Source: an uncultured Eubacteriales bacterium (GTDB lineage Bacteria; Bacillota; Clostridia; Christensenellales; Aristaeellaceae). Taken from it: a DNA stretch of 59,015 bases. The notes below the pieces were generated by a model. It did no database searches. It was not told where the DNA came from and saw only the letters and a list, made by a program, of their open reading frames with translations. The position numbers and the translations under genes were made by a program. Shown in pieces: positions 1-9,064 of this stretch (positions are counted from its first letter, which is position 1; the number at the start of each line of letters is the position of its first letter). Where the stretch lies: positions 1 through 59,015 of the forward strand of contig CACWXY010000019.1 of the NCBI GenBank assembly GCA_902764915.1, in the 5' to 3' direction.

Positions 1-37
1 CGTTTTCAAGGTTCATCGCTGTGCTCTCGCGAGCCAG

Positions 38-73
38 CTTGTGTATAATACACCGCCCCAGCTTTTGTGTCAA
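38..73 (-). promoter_or_regulatory. rRNA-operon-type promoter and leader at left edge
   Basis: On the minus strand a perfect -35 TTGACA (68-73) is separated by 17 bp from a -10 TATTAT (45-50), giving a predicted start near 38. The transcript runs leftward through a GC hairpin (GCTCGCGAGAGC) and reaches TGAACCTTGAAAAC at 2-15. That string is characteristic of leaders just upstream of 16S rRNA genes in Firmicutes. The bases behind the -35 (74-130) are A/T-rich, as for an UP element. The rRNA gene itself would lie left of the window and is inferred, not seen. Confidence 0.65.
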
Positions 74-346
74 GCGCTTTTTTGAATGTTTTTGACACTA
101 TTGGTCATAATTCGGCTTTGATTTTAATTTACTCTGTGCCCTCATTCTTATTGTCCGGCATATGGTGCCGAACATTTATTGCGAATTTTGATTTTAATGT
201 TCGTACATTCTTTTCCCATTCAATAAACAGGTAAAACAAAAGACACGCCCCTCTCGTCTGACATTTATTCAAACAAGTCCCTCTTATCCGCTTTCCATCA
301 AACGCAGCACCGCGCATCGCCCATTCACTGCTGAATTCCTGTATAT
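74..346. other. AT-rich spacer between rRNA-type promoter and iol terminator
   Basis: No gene is supported here. The stretch is more AT-rich than its surroundings. It holds two copies of TTTGATTTTAAT (117-128 and 187-198), a small hairpin CGGCA-TATGG-TGCCG (156-170), and an inverted pair GAACATT/AATGTTC (170-176 and 196-202). These may be upstream activating DNA for the rRNA-type promoter. Confidence 0.4.
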
Positions 347-347
347 C

Positions 348-375
348 AAAAAGAGAGGCACGCTTTTCATGCCTC
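348..375 (-). terminator. Terminator of the iol operon
   Basis: On the minus strand, just after the iolE stop, a GAGGCA/TGCCTC stem (370-375 with 355-360) around a 9-nt loop is followed by TCTTTTTG. This is a standard intrinsic terminator. Confidence 0.7.
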
Positions 376-384
376 CCAGTGCGA

Positions 385-1281
385 TCACAGTCCCGTTTTC
401 TCCCGGATATACTTGCGTGCCATCTGTGCATATTCAAACGGGTTTGCCTTGGCAGGATCCTGTTCTGCCTCGACAACGACCCAGCCTTCATATCCGCTTT
501 CTTCAATGATCTGGAAAATCGGAGCAAAATCCACATCTCCATCACCAGGTACCGTAAATACGCCGTTGCGCACCGCAGTCAGAAAGCTCCAGCCTTCCGC
601 CTTCGCCTGATCCCGGATCTTCAGTCGACAATCCTTCAGATGAATGTGCCGTATCCTGTGAATATACTTCTTTAATACCGGTATCGGATCCACACCTGCA
701 AATGTCAGATGCCCCGAGTCAAAGAGCAGGAACACTTTTTCGGGATCCACCGCATCCATAAAGCGGTCAATCTCCTCCACGGTCTGAACCCCTGTTCCCA
801 TGTGATGATGCATGGTCAATGTCATGCCCTTTTCCTGTGCAAGGGCTCCCAGCTCATTGTAGCCTTTTGCAATCAAAGCCCACTGCTCATCAGTCCAGAC
901 AGCTTTCTGACTGCCAAAGATATTCACATCCTTGCCCTGGATGGAATCACCCTGTTCGCTTGCCCCGATCACTCTGGCTCCCAGCGCGTACAGGCGATCG
1001 CGATGCGCTATAAAATTCCGGATGGTCACTTCGTAAGGTTCAGAGGTAAACAGGGTAGAAAACCAGGCATTGCAGATCTGTAATCCGCGCACTTCCAGCT
1101 TATGCTTGAGCACATTTACATCCTGGGGGTACTTATTTCCGATTTCGCTGCCCTTGAAGCCTGCCAGCGCCATTTCGCTGATACACTGCTCAAAGGTGTT
1201 TTCCGCCCCCAGATCCGGCATGTCATCATTCGTCCAGCCTATAGGCGCAATTGCCAGCTTTACCTTGTTGGGATCCAGCAT
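385..1281 (-). CDS. iolE: Inosose dehydratase (2-keto-myo-inositol dehydratase)
   Basis: IolE dehydrates scyllo-inosose to 3D-trihydroxycyclohexane-1,2-dione, the second step of myo-inositol breakdown in the cytoplasm. The 298-residue protein has the xylose-isomerase-like TIM-barrel pattern of the family. It starts with [13 protein letters not shown] and contains [22 protein letters not shown] and HIRHIHLKD, which carry the metal-binding Glu/His/Asp set. The ATG at 1281 has GGAGAG 7 nt upstream and gives the family's usual length; the open frame extends further upstream but overlaps iolD without an SD there. It is the last gene of the operon, 74 nt after iolD, and is followed by a terminator. 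Identification is firm because six other iol genes precede it. Confidence 0.93.
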   Translation of the reverse strand: MLDPNKVKLAIAPIGWTNDDMPDLGAENTFEQCISEMALAGFKGSEIGNKYPQDVNVLKHKLEVRGLQICNAWFSTLFTSEPYEVTIRNFIAHRDRLYALGARVIGASEQGDSIQGKDVNIFGSQKAVWTDEQWALIAKGYNELGALAQEKGMTLTMHHHMGTGVQTVEEIDRFMDAVDPEKVFLLFDSGHLTFAGVDPIPVLKKYIHRIRHIHLKDCRLKIRDQAKAEGWSFLTAVRNGVFTVPGDGDVDFAPIFQIIEESGYEGWVVVEAEQDPAKANPFEYAQMARKYIREKTGL

Positions 1282-1355
1282 AGTCCATCTCTCCTGTCTG
1301 TCTATTTGCTCACCTGCCCCTGGCTGTACATTTCGCCAAGCGGCATTATCCATTC

Positions 1356-3209
1356 TCAGAACTTCCGCGTATCCTTCACATGATCCATCAGATCCTTGTA
1401 CGCCTTCTGCACCGGTGCCTGTGTAGAAACTTCCGCCACACCAACACGCCACCAGGATTCATAGCCAGGTGTCATGCTGCCCGGCACAACCTTGATATCA
1501 TACAGAACCGGTCGGTCCTGTTTCAATGCATCTGTAAGCGCTGCTTTCAGCTCTTTTTCCGTATGAATACTGTAAGTTTTCAGGCCATATCCTTCGGCAT
1601 TCTTGGCAAAATCCAGCGGGATCGCCGCACCGTCCAGTTCACCTGTCTCAGGATTGCGGAAGCGGAATACCGTTCCAAAGGTGGGTGTGCCCTGGTTGTT
1701 CTGCAGATTTTCAATACAGCCCCATCCCGAATTGTCAAACAGGCAGAAATGTACCCGAAGACCTTCCTGTACGCAGGTCACCAGCTCGGAGTGTGCCATG
1801 AGGTAGGTGCCATCTCCGAAGAATGTGTACACTTCCCGGTCAGGGCAAGCCAGCTTGACCCCCAGTGCACCATTGGTCTCATAGCCCATATTGCTGAACC
1901 CGTACTCCATATGATAGGCATCCCTGCCCGTCGGCCGGAACAGCCTCTGCATATCGCCCGGCAGACTCCCGGCACTGCCTACGGCAATGTCACCCGGCTG
2001 CATGAACCCATTAATGATGCCCAGCGCCTTCGTCTGTGTCAGGCCCCGGCTGCTTTCCGCTGCATACCAGTCATCCACCGTCTTATTCCACTTGGAGATA
2101 GCGGCCTGAACCTTTGCACTTTCTTCATACCGATAGCCTGCCAGTGCTTTTGCCAGTCCAATCAGGCCTTCCCTTGCGTCGCAGATCATGGGCTCTGCAT
2201 CCATTTTAATGGCATCAAACGGACAGATATTCAGTCCAATCACCTTTGCATGCTCATCAAAAAGCCACTTGGAACTGGTGGTGAAATCACTCAGTCTCGT
2301 ACCGACAGCCAGGACAACATCTGCGCTCCTGGCAATCACGTTGGCTGCTTCGCCGCCTGTTACACCTATGCCGCCCAGGTTGAGAGGATGATCCCACGGA
2401 AGCACGCTCTTGCCTGCCTGCGTCTCTGCAAAGGGAATACCCGTCCCTTCGCAGAAAGCTTTCAGTGCATCATGGGCATAGCTGTAGCGAACGCCTCCTC
2501 CAGCAATCACGATAGGCCGTTTCGCATTCCTTATAATCTCCGCTGCCCGCTCCACCTGACTGTCGGTCGGCATACGCCGATCCATATGCCAGACGCGCTT
2601 CCTCAGGAATGAGACAGGATAGTCATAGGCTTCGCCTTCCACATCCTGCGGCATTGCCAGACATACAGCACCTGTATCTGCAGGATCCGTCAGCACTCGC
2701 ATGGCATGCATGGCTGCCGTCATAAGCTGTTCCGGACGCTCTATCCGGTCAAAGTAATGGCATACGCCTCGGAAAGCATCGGTTACAGTCTGTCCGAAGG
2801 AATGGAAAAACTCCGCCTGCTGCAGCACCGGGTCTGGCTGACGACAGGCAAACGTATCTCCAGGCAGAAGCAGCAGTGGGATTCGGTTGGCAGTGGCGCA
2901 GCCCGCCGCTGTCACCATATTCATCGCTCCGGGTCCAATGCTGGACACACAGGGAATAATCTCCAGACGGTTTTTCTGCTTGGCAAAAGCTGTTGCTGCC
3001 AGTGCCATGTTCTGTTCGTTCTTTCCCTGCAGGAATCGGATGGAATGTCCGCCCTGCTGCAGTGCCTGGCCCACGCCAACAACACAGCCATGACCAAAAA
3101 CGCCAAACATGGCATTGACAAATTTATGCTCGGCGCCATCCAGTTCCACAAACTGGTTGTCCAGGAATTGAACAAGCGCCTGTGCCATGGTCAAACGTAC
3201 CGTTTCCAT
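1356..3209 (-). CDS. iolD: 3D-(3,5/4)-trihydroxycyclohexane-1,2-dione hydrolase
   Basis: IolD is a thiamine-diphosphate enzyme that hydrolytically opens the trihydroxycyclohexanedione ring to 5-deoxy-D-glucuronate. The 617-residue protein has the three-domain layout of the acetolactate-synthase superfamily. The N-terminal Pyr domain begins [16 protein letters not shown] and includes [13 protein letters not shown] central Rossmann-like domain has [12 protein letters not shown]. The C-terminal PP domain has [14 protein letters not shown] and, further on, [13 protein letters not shown], the GDG...N motif that holds Mg-ThDP. It begins 9 nt after the iolB stop, so the two are probably translationally coupled. 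Length is typical of IolD. Confidence 0.95.
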   Translation of the reverse strand: METVRLTMAQALVQFLDNQFVELDGAEHKFVNAMFGVFGHGCVVGVGQALQQGGHSIRFLQGKNEQNMALAATAFAKQKNRLEIIPCVSSIGPGAMNMVTAAGCATANRIPLLLLPGDTFACRQPDPVLQQAEFFHSFGQTVTDAFRGVCHYFDRIERPEQLMTAAMHAMRVLTDPADTGAVCLAMPQDVEGEAYDYPVSFLRKRVWHMDRRMPTDSQVERAAEIIRNAKRPIVIAGGGVRYSYAHDALKAFCEGTGIPFAETQAGKSVLPWDHPLNLGGIGVTGGEAANVIARSADVVLAVGTRLSDFTTSSKWLFDEHAKVIGLNICPFDAIKMDAEPMICDAREGLIGLAKALAGYRYEESAKVQAAISKWNKTVDDWYAAESSRGLTQTKALGIINGFMQPGDIAVGSAGSLPGDMQRLFRPTGRDAYHMEYGFSNMGYETNGALGVKLACPDREVYTFFGDGTYLMAHSELVTCVQEGLRVHFCLFDNSGWGCIENLQNNQGTPTFGTVFRFRNPETGELDGAAIPLDFAKNAEGYGLKTYSIHTEKELKAALTDALKQDRPVLYDIKVVPGSMTPGYESWWRVGVAEVSTQAPVQKAYKDLMDHVKDTRKF

Positions 3210-3218
3210 TGTCAGCCC

Positions 3219-4034
3219 TCACTCCCTGGGATCGCCGAAGTATCGGCTGCCCTCATCCATGACCCAAAGGTGTTCCTTTATGAACACCGGATAGTCCGGA
3301 CTGCGATACGGGTTTCCGTCCAGATGCCGAATCGCCCACAGATACCACAGTGCATACCCCGGTGCCGTGCAGTGAGGATGGGTCAGGCCCGGCTGAATGA
3401 ATACAGTGTCATTGTTGTGAACTTTTACCACATCTTCACCCAGTTCTCCGTATCCGAACCCGTTTTCCGGATTGGTCTTGTAGTAATAGATTTCTGGCTG
3501 CGGATGGTGGTGCGGGGGATAGCTGGACCACTTGCCGGGGAACCCGATGACTTCACCCAGAACCAGTTTGGCCTCAGGTTCATTGGAATAGTCAAAGATC
3601 GTGCGTACAATACGCGTACTGGTTTCCCGCATCAGTCCGGCACCGCGGAACTCATCCGGTGTATCGCAGGGCAGATACATATGGTTTCCGAATGCCACCG
3701 GATTATCCGTGGTCAGAATGTTGATTTCCGCCTCATCCGACAGGCAGGTCACCTTAATCGCCGTTTTGCCATCCGCATGCAAAGCAGAAGGCGGGACATC
3801 AAAACAGTTCTCCCGATATTCCTCATGTCGGTTTCCGTCCCATTCAAAGGCAACCTTGCCGTATACCAGCAGAACTGCCTTTTCCAGATCGCTGGCATCC
3901 TCGAATACGTCTCCCTTCTGCATCCGGTAGACGCCGAAATCCATGAGCATTTCCGCGTGCACGCCGTCCCGCCGGGCAATCCAGGTAAGCCCGAAAGGAT
4001 GGGCTCCGCCGGCTTTCCTGATGTTTTCAGGCAT
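3219..4034 (-). CDS. iolB: 5-deoxy-glucuronate isomerase
   Basis: IolB converts 5-deoxy-D-glucuronate to 2-deoxy-5-keto-D-gluconate. The 271-residue protein is a two-lobed cupin. The metal site is visible in WSSYPPHHHPQPEIYYYK (His/Glu ligands), with a second histidine region near FIQPGLTHPHCTAPG. Two ATGs lie 6 nt apart; the second (4034, MPENIRKAG) is preferred because GGAGG sits 7 nt before it, whereas it nearly touches the first. The open frame runs 43 codons further upstream, but that part looks non-coding. A 234-nt gap with a strong hairpin separates it from iolG. Confidence 0.93.
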   Translation of the reverse strand: MPENIRKAGGAHPFGLTWIARRDGVHAEMLMDFGVYRMQKGDVFEDASDLEKAVLLVYGKVAFEWDGNRHEEYRENCFDVPPSALHADGKTAIKVTCLSDEAEINILTTDNPVAFGNHMYLPCDTPDEFRGAGLMRETSTRIVRTIFDYSNEPEAKLVLGEVIGFPGKWSSYPPHHHPQPEIYYYKTNPENGFGYGELGEDVVKVHNNDTVFIQPGLTHPHCTAPGYALWYLWAIRHLDGNPYRSPDYPVFIKEHLWVMDEGSRYFGDPRE

Positions 4035-4174
4035 ATTCATTCCTCCAAAACAGCGCCTCGTACGGACACAGGCCGTGCGTCCAGGCCGCTTTTTCTTGTG
4101 ATTCGTAGTTTCATAGCACCGTTTAATCGCCCTCGCTGTTCCCCGTATACAGGCGGTGCTCAATGGCTCTGTCA

Positions 4175-4203
4175 GTCGGGACCAGTACAGTACGGGTCCC
4201 GAC
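4175..4203 (-). other. Intercistronic hairpin between iolG and iolB
   Basis: A perfect 9-bp stem, GTCGGGACC (4175-4183) with GGTCCCGAC (4195-4203), encloses an 11-nt loop in the 234-nt gap. No T-run follows on the minus strand, so it is more likely an mRNA stability or processing element than a terminator. Confidence 0.55.
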
Positions 4204-4268
4204 CTGTCTTATCCATCATGCCAGTGCAGATGAAAGTTTCTTTTCGTCCCGTCAGTCAGCACGGAGCC

Positions 4269-5282
4269 TTACAGGATCTCTGCGATCTTCACCGGTCTGT
4301 GCTCATCCAGAGACTTTTTGGCTGCCTTGGCCAGCACCACGCTCATATAGCCCGCATGGATGCCCACCGGCACCTCCGTATCATTGACAATCGCATGAAT
4401 GAACTGCTTCATTTCCTCGGTAAAGCTGGCCATATAACGTTCCAGGAAGAAGAACTGCGGCTTCTCGCTGACAACACCCGCTGCCGTAGACAGACGTACC
4501 GTCGAGTCCCCATCATTCTCATCCGCAGCCATGCCCAGACTGCCGAAAGCTTCTACCCGCTGATCATAGCCATAGGCGGCCCGGCGGCTGTTATCAATAA
4601 CCCCCAGTGCTCCATTTTCAAATGTAAGAGTCACAATCGCAGTATCCACATCCCCGGCTTCTCCGATTCTCGGATCCACAAGACTCGTGCCCATGGCATA
4701 TACCTCGGTGACATCCGAGCCTGCCAGGAACATGGCCATGTCGAAGTCGTGGATCATCATGTCAATGTAGAGTCCGCCGGAGCTGGCTGCATACTCAGGT
4801 GACGGGGGCTCCGGATCGCGGCTGGTAATCTTGATGAGCTCGATTTTTCCCAGAGAACCATCTGCCGCCAGGCGCTGCACAGCCTTATGGTTGTGATCAA
4901 AGCGGCGGTTGAATCCAATCTGCAGTTTCTTTCCTGTTTCCTTCTCTGCCTGCGCTACTTCACGGATTTTCTCCAGTGACGTGTGCACAGGCTTTTCACA
5001 GAACACATGCTTGCCGGCTTTCAGGGCAGCAATCGTGATGTCTGCATGGGTAGGCGTGGGCGAGCATACCAGGACCGCATCAATGTCCGGATCATGAATA
5101 ATATCCATGTAGTCTCCGGAATATTTCGGGATGCCAAAACGTTCCGCCAGCTTTTTCGCACTTTCTTCAATGACGTCCGTTACCATAACCACTTCCGCCT
5201 CCGGAATATGGTAGGTTATGGATTCTGCATGCACATTACCGATGCGTCCTGCGCCAACAATGCCGATTCTCAGTTTGTTCAT
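4269..5282 (-). CDS. iolG: Inositol 2-dehydrogenase
   Basis: IolG oxidises myo-inositol to scyllo-inosose with NAD, the entry step of the pathway. The 337-residue protein is a GFO/IDH/MocA oxidoreductase. The N-terminal Rossmann fold carries GIVGAGRIGNVHAESI, the conserved EKPVHTSLEKI supplies the catalytic-site Lys, and MIHDFDMAMFLAG in the C-terminal domain supplies the Asp/His pair. The ATG at 5282 (MNKLRIGIVGAG) puts the nucleotide-binding strand at the N-terminus and has AGAGGCAG upstream. It lies 109 nt after iolA; that gap has two GC hairpins (5316-5331 and about 5357-5387). Related dehydrogenases act on other cyclitols, so minor substrate breadth is possible. Confidence 0.93.
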   Translation of the reverse strand: MNKLRIGIVGAGRIGNVHAESITYHIPEAEVVMVTDVIEESAKKLAERFGIPKYSGDYMDIIHDPDIDAVLVCSPTPTHADITIAALKAGKHVFCEKPVHTSLEKIREVAQAEKETGKKLQIGFNRRFDHNHKAVQRLAADGSLGKIELIKITSRDPEPPSPEYAASSGGLYIDMMIHDFDMAMFLAGSDVTEVYAMGTSLVDPRIGEAGDVDTAIVTLTFENGALGVIDNSRRAAYGYDQRVEAFGSLGMAADENDGDSTVRLSTAAGVVSEKPQFFFLERYMASFTEEMKQFIHAIVNDTEVPVGIHAGYMSVVLAKAAKKSLDEHRPVKIAEIL

Positions 5283-5391
5283 ATGTATCTGCCTCTTTTC
5301 CTGATTCTTGTTCTGCCGCCTGAATGCGGCCTCTCTATGATCGTTTTTTTCTTTTCCGAAAGGCCCTGTGCGCCTCTTCGGAAGCAATCCC

Positions 5392-6903
5392 TTACAGGGA
5401 GCCGTCCCAGGTGCTGACCTGTTCCTTCTTCATTTCTTCCTCATCAAACCAGCGCACTGTTACTGTCTTGGATTCGGTGTAGAAACGGAAGGCATCCTTG
5501 CCGTGACAGTGCAGGTCTCCGAAGAAGGACTGCTTATGGCCGGAGAAGGGGAAAATACCAATCGGAACCGGAATGCCTACGTTCACGCCGACCATGCCGC
5601 CGTCTGTTCTGCGCGCGAACTCACGGGCATAGTATCCGCTCTGGGTGAAAATCACGGAGCCATTGGCAAAGGGATTCTGATTCATGAGGGTAATGCCCTC
5701 TTCAAAGTCATGTACCCGCTTGATGCACAGCACCGGGCCGAAAACTTCCCTTGTTCCGATCGTCATTTCCGGCGTCACATGATCAAAAATCGTATGCCCG
5801 ATGTAATAGCCATTTTCATAGCCAGGGACCTTTACATCACGGCCATCCAGGATCAGCTGGGCGCCTTCCTCCACACCCTTCTGGATCCAGTCCAGAACAA
5901 ACTGCATGTGTCCCTTCGAGCCCACAGGCCCAAGATTGCTCGTCTTGTCGTAGGCAGGGCCTACTTTCTGCTGCTTGCACAGCCGCACGATCTCAGCGAC
6001 CAGCTTGTCTGCGACAGCTTCTTCTGCCACGACCACAGGCAATGCCATGCAGCGCTCGCCTGCACATCCAAAAGAACTGTTCATGATGCCCGCCGCCGTA
6101 CGTGTGATCGGAGCATCCTTCAGTACGAGGGCATGGTTCTTGGCTTCGCACAGGCACTGCACGCGTTTTCCATGCGCGGCAGCCGTTGCATACACATGCT
6201 GGCCAACTGCAGTCGAGCCCACAAAGGTAATGCCTTTCACATCCGGATGCGTCAGGAATATCTCCGCTTCATTGCGGCTGCAGGGCACTACATTAAAGAT
6301 CCCGTCCGGAATGCCCGCTTCCCTGTAGAGTTCCGCAAAGCGCAGGCTTGTCATGGGTGTCGTGGAAGCCGGTTTCAGCACAAAGGCATTGCCGCACACT
6401 ATGGCCAGGGGAGCCATCCAGCCCACAGGGATCATGGCAGGAAAGTTCCATGGTGCAATGCCCGCAAACACGCCAATCGGCTCACGGTACAGGGTGGTAT
6501 CGTAACCGGTGCTGGTATTCATCAGACTTTCGCCCATGAGCAGAGATGGTGCTGAACATGCCATTTCCGTCATTTCCAGAGCCTTGCCTACATCCCCGGC
6601 AGCCTCGCTCCAGCACTTGCCATTCTCCGTGGCGCACAGCAGTGTCAGCTCGTCCATGTTCTCTTCAATGAGATTTCTGAGCTTCATCATGATCGCCGCG
6701 CGCTTGCGCACGGGGGTGTCCCGCCACTTCGGATAGGCCGCCTTCGCTGCGGAGATAGCCATTTCCACTTCTTCCTTCGTGCAGCAGGGCACCCTGGCAA
6801 TGAGCGCACCCGTAGAAGGATCATGAATTTCATTGAACTTCTCGCTCTTGCTTTCCACAAACTCGCCCCCGATGAAGGGCTTCATTACTTTGACTTCTCC
6901 CAT
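5392..6903 (-). CDS. iolA: Malonate-semialdehyde dehydrogenase, CoA-acylating
   Basis: IolA turns malonate semialdehyde plus CoA and NAD into acetyl-CoA and CO2, the last step of the pathway. The 503-residue protein is an aldehyde dehydrogenase of the methylmalonate-semialdehyde subgroup. It shows YREPIGVFAGIAPWNFP, the NAD-binding FVGSTAVGQHVY, and the catalytic Cys at about 285 in FGCAGERCMAL. The usual general-base Glu region reads CEAKNHALV, as in acylating members that deacylate with CoA instead of water. The ATG at 6903 has AAGGAG upstream; the frame extends 95 codons further but overlaps iolC and is not convincing. Its position inside the iol operon separates it from valine-pathway MmsA. 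Confidence 0.94.
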   Translation of the reverse strand: MGEVKVMKPFIGGEFVESKSEKFNEIHDPSTGALIARVPCCTKEEVEMAISAAKAAYPKWRDTPVRKRAAIMMKLRNLIEENMDELTLLCATENGKCWSEAAGDVGKALEMTEMACSAPSLLMGESLMNTSTGYDTTLYREPIGVFAGIAPWNFPAMIPVGWMAPLAIVCGNAFVLKPASTTPMTSLRFAELYREAGIPDGIFNVVPCSRNEAEIFLTHPDVKGITFVGSTAVGQHVYATAAAHGKRVQCLCEAKNHALVLKDAPITRTAAGIMNSSFGCAGERCMALPVVVAEEAVADKLVAEIVRLCKQQKVGPAYDKTSNLGPVGSKGHMQFVLDWIQKGVEEGAQLILDGRDVKVPGYENGYYIGHTIFDHVTPEMTIGTREVFGPVLCIKRVHDFEEGITLMNQNPFANGSVIFTQSGYYAREFARRTDGGMVGVNVGIPVPIGIFPFSGHKQSFFGDLHCHGKDAFRFYTESKTVTVRWFDEEEMKKEQVSTWDGSL

Positions 6904-6988
6904 GGCAATCCACTCCTTTTTTTCATTCCTGTTTCTCAGCAATACGTTGTAATGTTCCATGCATTCCTGTGCCTTACCATGCCCGCAT

Positions 6989-8002
6989 TCACAGGGCAGG
7001 AAGTTCGGAGATGACTGTCCCGCACTTTTCCTTTTCTTTAGCCATGAAAGCTTCCAGCGCTGCCTCTCCCGGCATATCCTTCGAGCAGGCATGGCTCGCC
7101 ACCAGCATGGCTGCGCTTGCACTGCCCCGTTCCAGACTGGACGCCAGGGAATGCCCGGCCATATAGGCATGCAGGAAACTGGATGCATACCCGTCTCCGC
7201 CGCCGAAGCCCTTCAGTGCAGTCACAGGGAAGGGCCTGACCTCGTAGCATCCCTCCCGGCTGTACGCCCGGCTGCCACTCTTGCCGTGCTTGATTACGCA
7301 GATCTTCACGCCCTTGTCCAGCCAGTATCTGGCGCTGGCCTCATCTGATCCGTCCAGATTCAGGAGGCGTTCCATCAGATCAAATTCTTCCCTGCTTCCC
7401 ATGACAATGTCCGCTTTTTCAGCCACCAGGCTCGTGTAGATGGCAATCTCGTCCGGGCTTTTCCAGGTATAGGCCCGGTAATCCGCATCAAAGACGACAC
7501 GTACGTCCCGTCTCCTGGCAAACGTCAGGGCTTTGAAGCTCGCCTCCCTCGTGGGGCTTGTGCACAGAGCCGTACCGGAAATCAGAAGAACAGCGGAATC
7601 CGCAATATATGCTTCGTCCACGTCTTCAGGACACAGCTGCAGGTCCGCCACGCCCTCGCGGTACATAAGGATTGAGGATTCTGTCGGGGACTTCATTTCC
7701 GTGAAGGTCAGCCCCAGCTTTTCACCGTTCTCGCACCGGCGGATATGACTGACATCAATGCCTTCCTGCACAAAATAGTCCGTGACAAAATCTCCGAAAG
7801 CATCGTCGGACACGCGGCCGAGAAATCCTACCCGATTGCCGAGCCTGGCCATGCCTACGGCGATGTTGGCCGGAGACCCGCCCAGGTAGCGGTTGAAGTT
7901 TTCGCTCTTCTCCAGAGGTCTGTAGTAATCCGTGGGATTAAAGTCGATGGCCACCCGTCCGACTGGAATAATGTGAAGTCGCCGATTCAGATCAAACTGC
8001 AT
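6989..8002 (-). CDS. iolC: 5-dehydro-2-deoxygluconokinase
   Basis: IolC phosphorylates 2-deoxy-5-keto-D-gluconate with ATP. It is a PfkB/ribokinase-family protein: the N-terminal substrate region has YLGGSPANIAVGMARLG and GFLGRVSDDAFGDFV, and the C-terminal signature has GFGGGDGYASSFLHAYMAG with the catalytic Asp. Two starts are possible. The ATG at 8002 (MQFDLNRRLH) matches the usual IolC N-terminus and has AAGGAAG about 11 nt upstream. The ATG at 8041 adds 13 residues with a poorer site. It begins 48 nt after the iolJ stop. The usual bifunctional IolC-DUF2090 form is absent, and the aldolase step is supplied by iolJ. Confidence 0.92.
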   Translation of the reverse strand: MQFDLNRRLHIIPVGRVAIDFNPTDYYRPLEKSENFNRYLGGSPANIAVGMARLGNRVGFLGRVSDDAFGDFVTDYFVQEGIDVSHIRRCENGEKLGLTFTEMKSPTESSILMYREGVADLQLCPEDVDEAYIADSAVLLISGTALCTSPTREASFKALTFARRRDVRVVFDADYRAYTWKSPDEIAIYTSLVAEKADIVMGSREEFDLMERLLNLDGSDEASARYWLDKGVKICVIKHGKSGSRAYSREGCYEVRPFPVTALKGFGGGDGYASSFLHAYMAGHSLASSLERGSASAAMLVASHACSKDMPGEAALEAFMAKEKEKCGTVISELPAL

Positions 8003-8050
8003 AGGCTTTGCATCTTCCTTTCTGCGTATCGTAGGTTTCATTTTCCGCTC

Positions 8051-8869
8051 TCATTCTGCTTTATGATCAGAACCAAACAGATGAATATACCTTTTCACCA
8101 CTTCAGTGACAGCTTCCGCAGACCTGGCGATATTCTGAAACATATCCCCTGTGTCGCAGCTGCGCGCCTGTGCGTTAAAAATATCCGTGGCAATATTGAT
8201 CTTCCGCATGCCGAGACGTACCAGCTTCCGGAACTGCTCATCCGAAAGCCCACTGCCTCCATGCAGAACCAGAGACGTATCCAGAGCGCTGTGCGCCTCT
8301 TCCAGAACATCATAGCGAAGTTTGGGCAGCTGCGCATAAATGCCGTGGGCATTCCCTATACCAAGGGCGAGCGCATCAATCCCTGTTTCCGCGATGACCC
8401 TGCAGTCATCCAGAGTCGCAATGCTGGCTGTGTTCTCACTGCCATCCTCATTGCGTCCGACACGCCCCACTTCAGCCTCTACGGCTGCACCTGTCCTCCG
8501 GGCCCTTTGGACCACTTCCCGGGTCAGAGCAGCATTCTCCGCAATCGGCAGGTCCGAACCGTCACACATGACAGAAGTAAAACCCAGATCCAGCGCTTCC
8601 TGAATACATGCCAGTGTTTTTCCATGGTCCAGATGCACGGCGACAGGCACCGAGGCATGCTGCGCCGCGGAGAGCATCATGGGGCCTATCAGATACAGCG
8701 GACTGTAGGGCAGGCGTACTTCCGCAATCTGCAGAATTACAGGCGCTCTGCACTCTTCTGCCGCCCTGATCACGCCCTGTATGCATTCCATATTCGCCAC
8801 CGAGAAGGAACCGAGGGCATAGCCGCCCGCCTCCGCATCCCGCAGCAGATCACGCATATTAACGATCAT
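8051..8869 (-). CDS. iolJ: 6-phospho-5-dehydro-2-deoxygluconate aldolase (class II)
   Basis: This class II, zinc-dependent aldolase would split 2-deoxy-5-keto-gluconate-6-phosphate to dihydroxyacetone phosphate and malonate semialdehyde. The 272-residue protein shows the fructose-bisphosphate-aldolase fold: VAVHLDHGKTL (zinc His and catalytic Asp region), EAEVGRVGRNEDG, GIGNAHGIY and LVLHGGSGL. Motifs alone cannot separate it from fructose-bisphosphate or tagatose-bisphosphate aldolase. The assignment rests on its being the first gene of the iol operon. The ATG at 8869 has GAGGTG 4 nt upstream; the same ATGAGGTGCAGT leader occurs before the gene starting at 16127. Confidence 0.88.
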   Translation of the reverse strand: MIVNMRDLLRDAEAGGYALGSFSVANMECIQGVIRAAEECRAPVILQIAEVRLPYSPLYLIGPMMLSAAQHASVPVAVHLDHGKTLACIQEALDLGFTSVMCDGSDLPIAENAALTREVVQRARRTGAAVEAEVGRVGRNEDGSENTASIATLDDCRVIAETGIDALALGIGNAHGIYAQLPKLRYDVLEEAHSALDTSLVLHGGSGLSDEQFRKLVRLGMRKINIATDIFNAQARSCDTGDMFQNIARSAEAVTEVVKRYIHLFGSDHKAE

Positions 8870-8979
8870 ACTGCACCTCATCTGTAATTTGCTTGGGTCG
8901 CCCGTAATCCGTCTTTGTACCGACAGGATCAGGCTGCCTCCCAGCTGGTTTCCGGCCTTTTTTCAGCATATTTGACTCC

Positions 8980-8992
8980 TATGCAAGGCATA
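8980..8992. promoter_or_regulatory. Small palindrome in the iol divergent control region
   Basis: TATGC-AAG-GCATA is an inverted repeat in the 195-bp gap between iolJ and the divergent gene at 9065. It overlaps a weak minus-strand promoter candidate (TTATGC, 17 bp, TATGCT). It could be an operator for the iol genes; this is inference only. Confidence 0.3.
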
Positions 8993-8998
8993 ACCGGA

Positions 8999-9027
8999 TT
9001 GACTTTCTGAAGGGCCTGTTTTACCAT
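8999..9027 (+). promoter_or_regulatory. Promoter of the gene at 9065
   Basis: TTGACT (8999-9004), 17 bp, TACCAT (9022-9027). A strong CGGAGG ribosome site follows, 6 nt before the ATG at 9065. Confidence 0.5.
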
Positions 9028-9064
9028 TTTCCGCCGTACCCACATCATATCTCGGAGGCAGATC

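Noticed and set aside
129..545. Minus-strand open frame of 138 codons over the iolE end
   Set aside because: It overlaps iolE, the terminator and the AT-rich spacer, has no ribosome site, and its composition is not protein-like.
1380..2612. Long plus-strand open frame opposite iolD
   Set aside because: High-GC shadow of iolD with His/Cys/Arg-rich, low-complexity translation and no ribosome site.
2706..4802. 698-codon plus-strand open frame
   Set aside because: It runs antisense through iolD, iolB and iolG, all of which are firmly identified.
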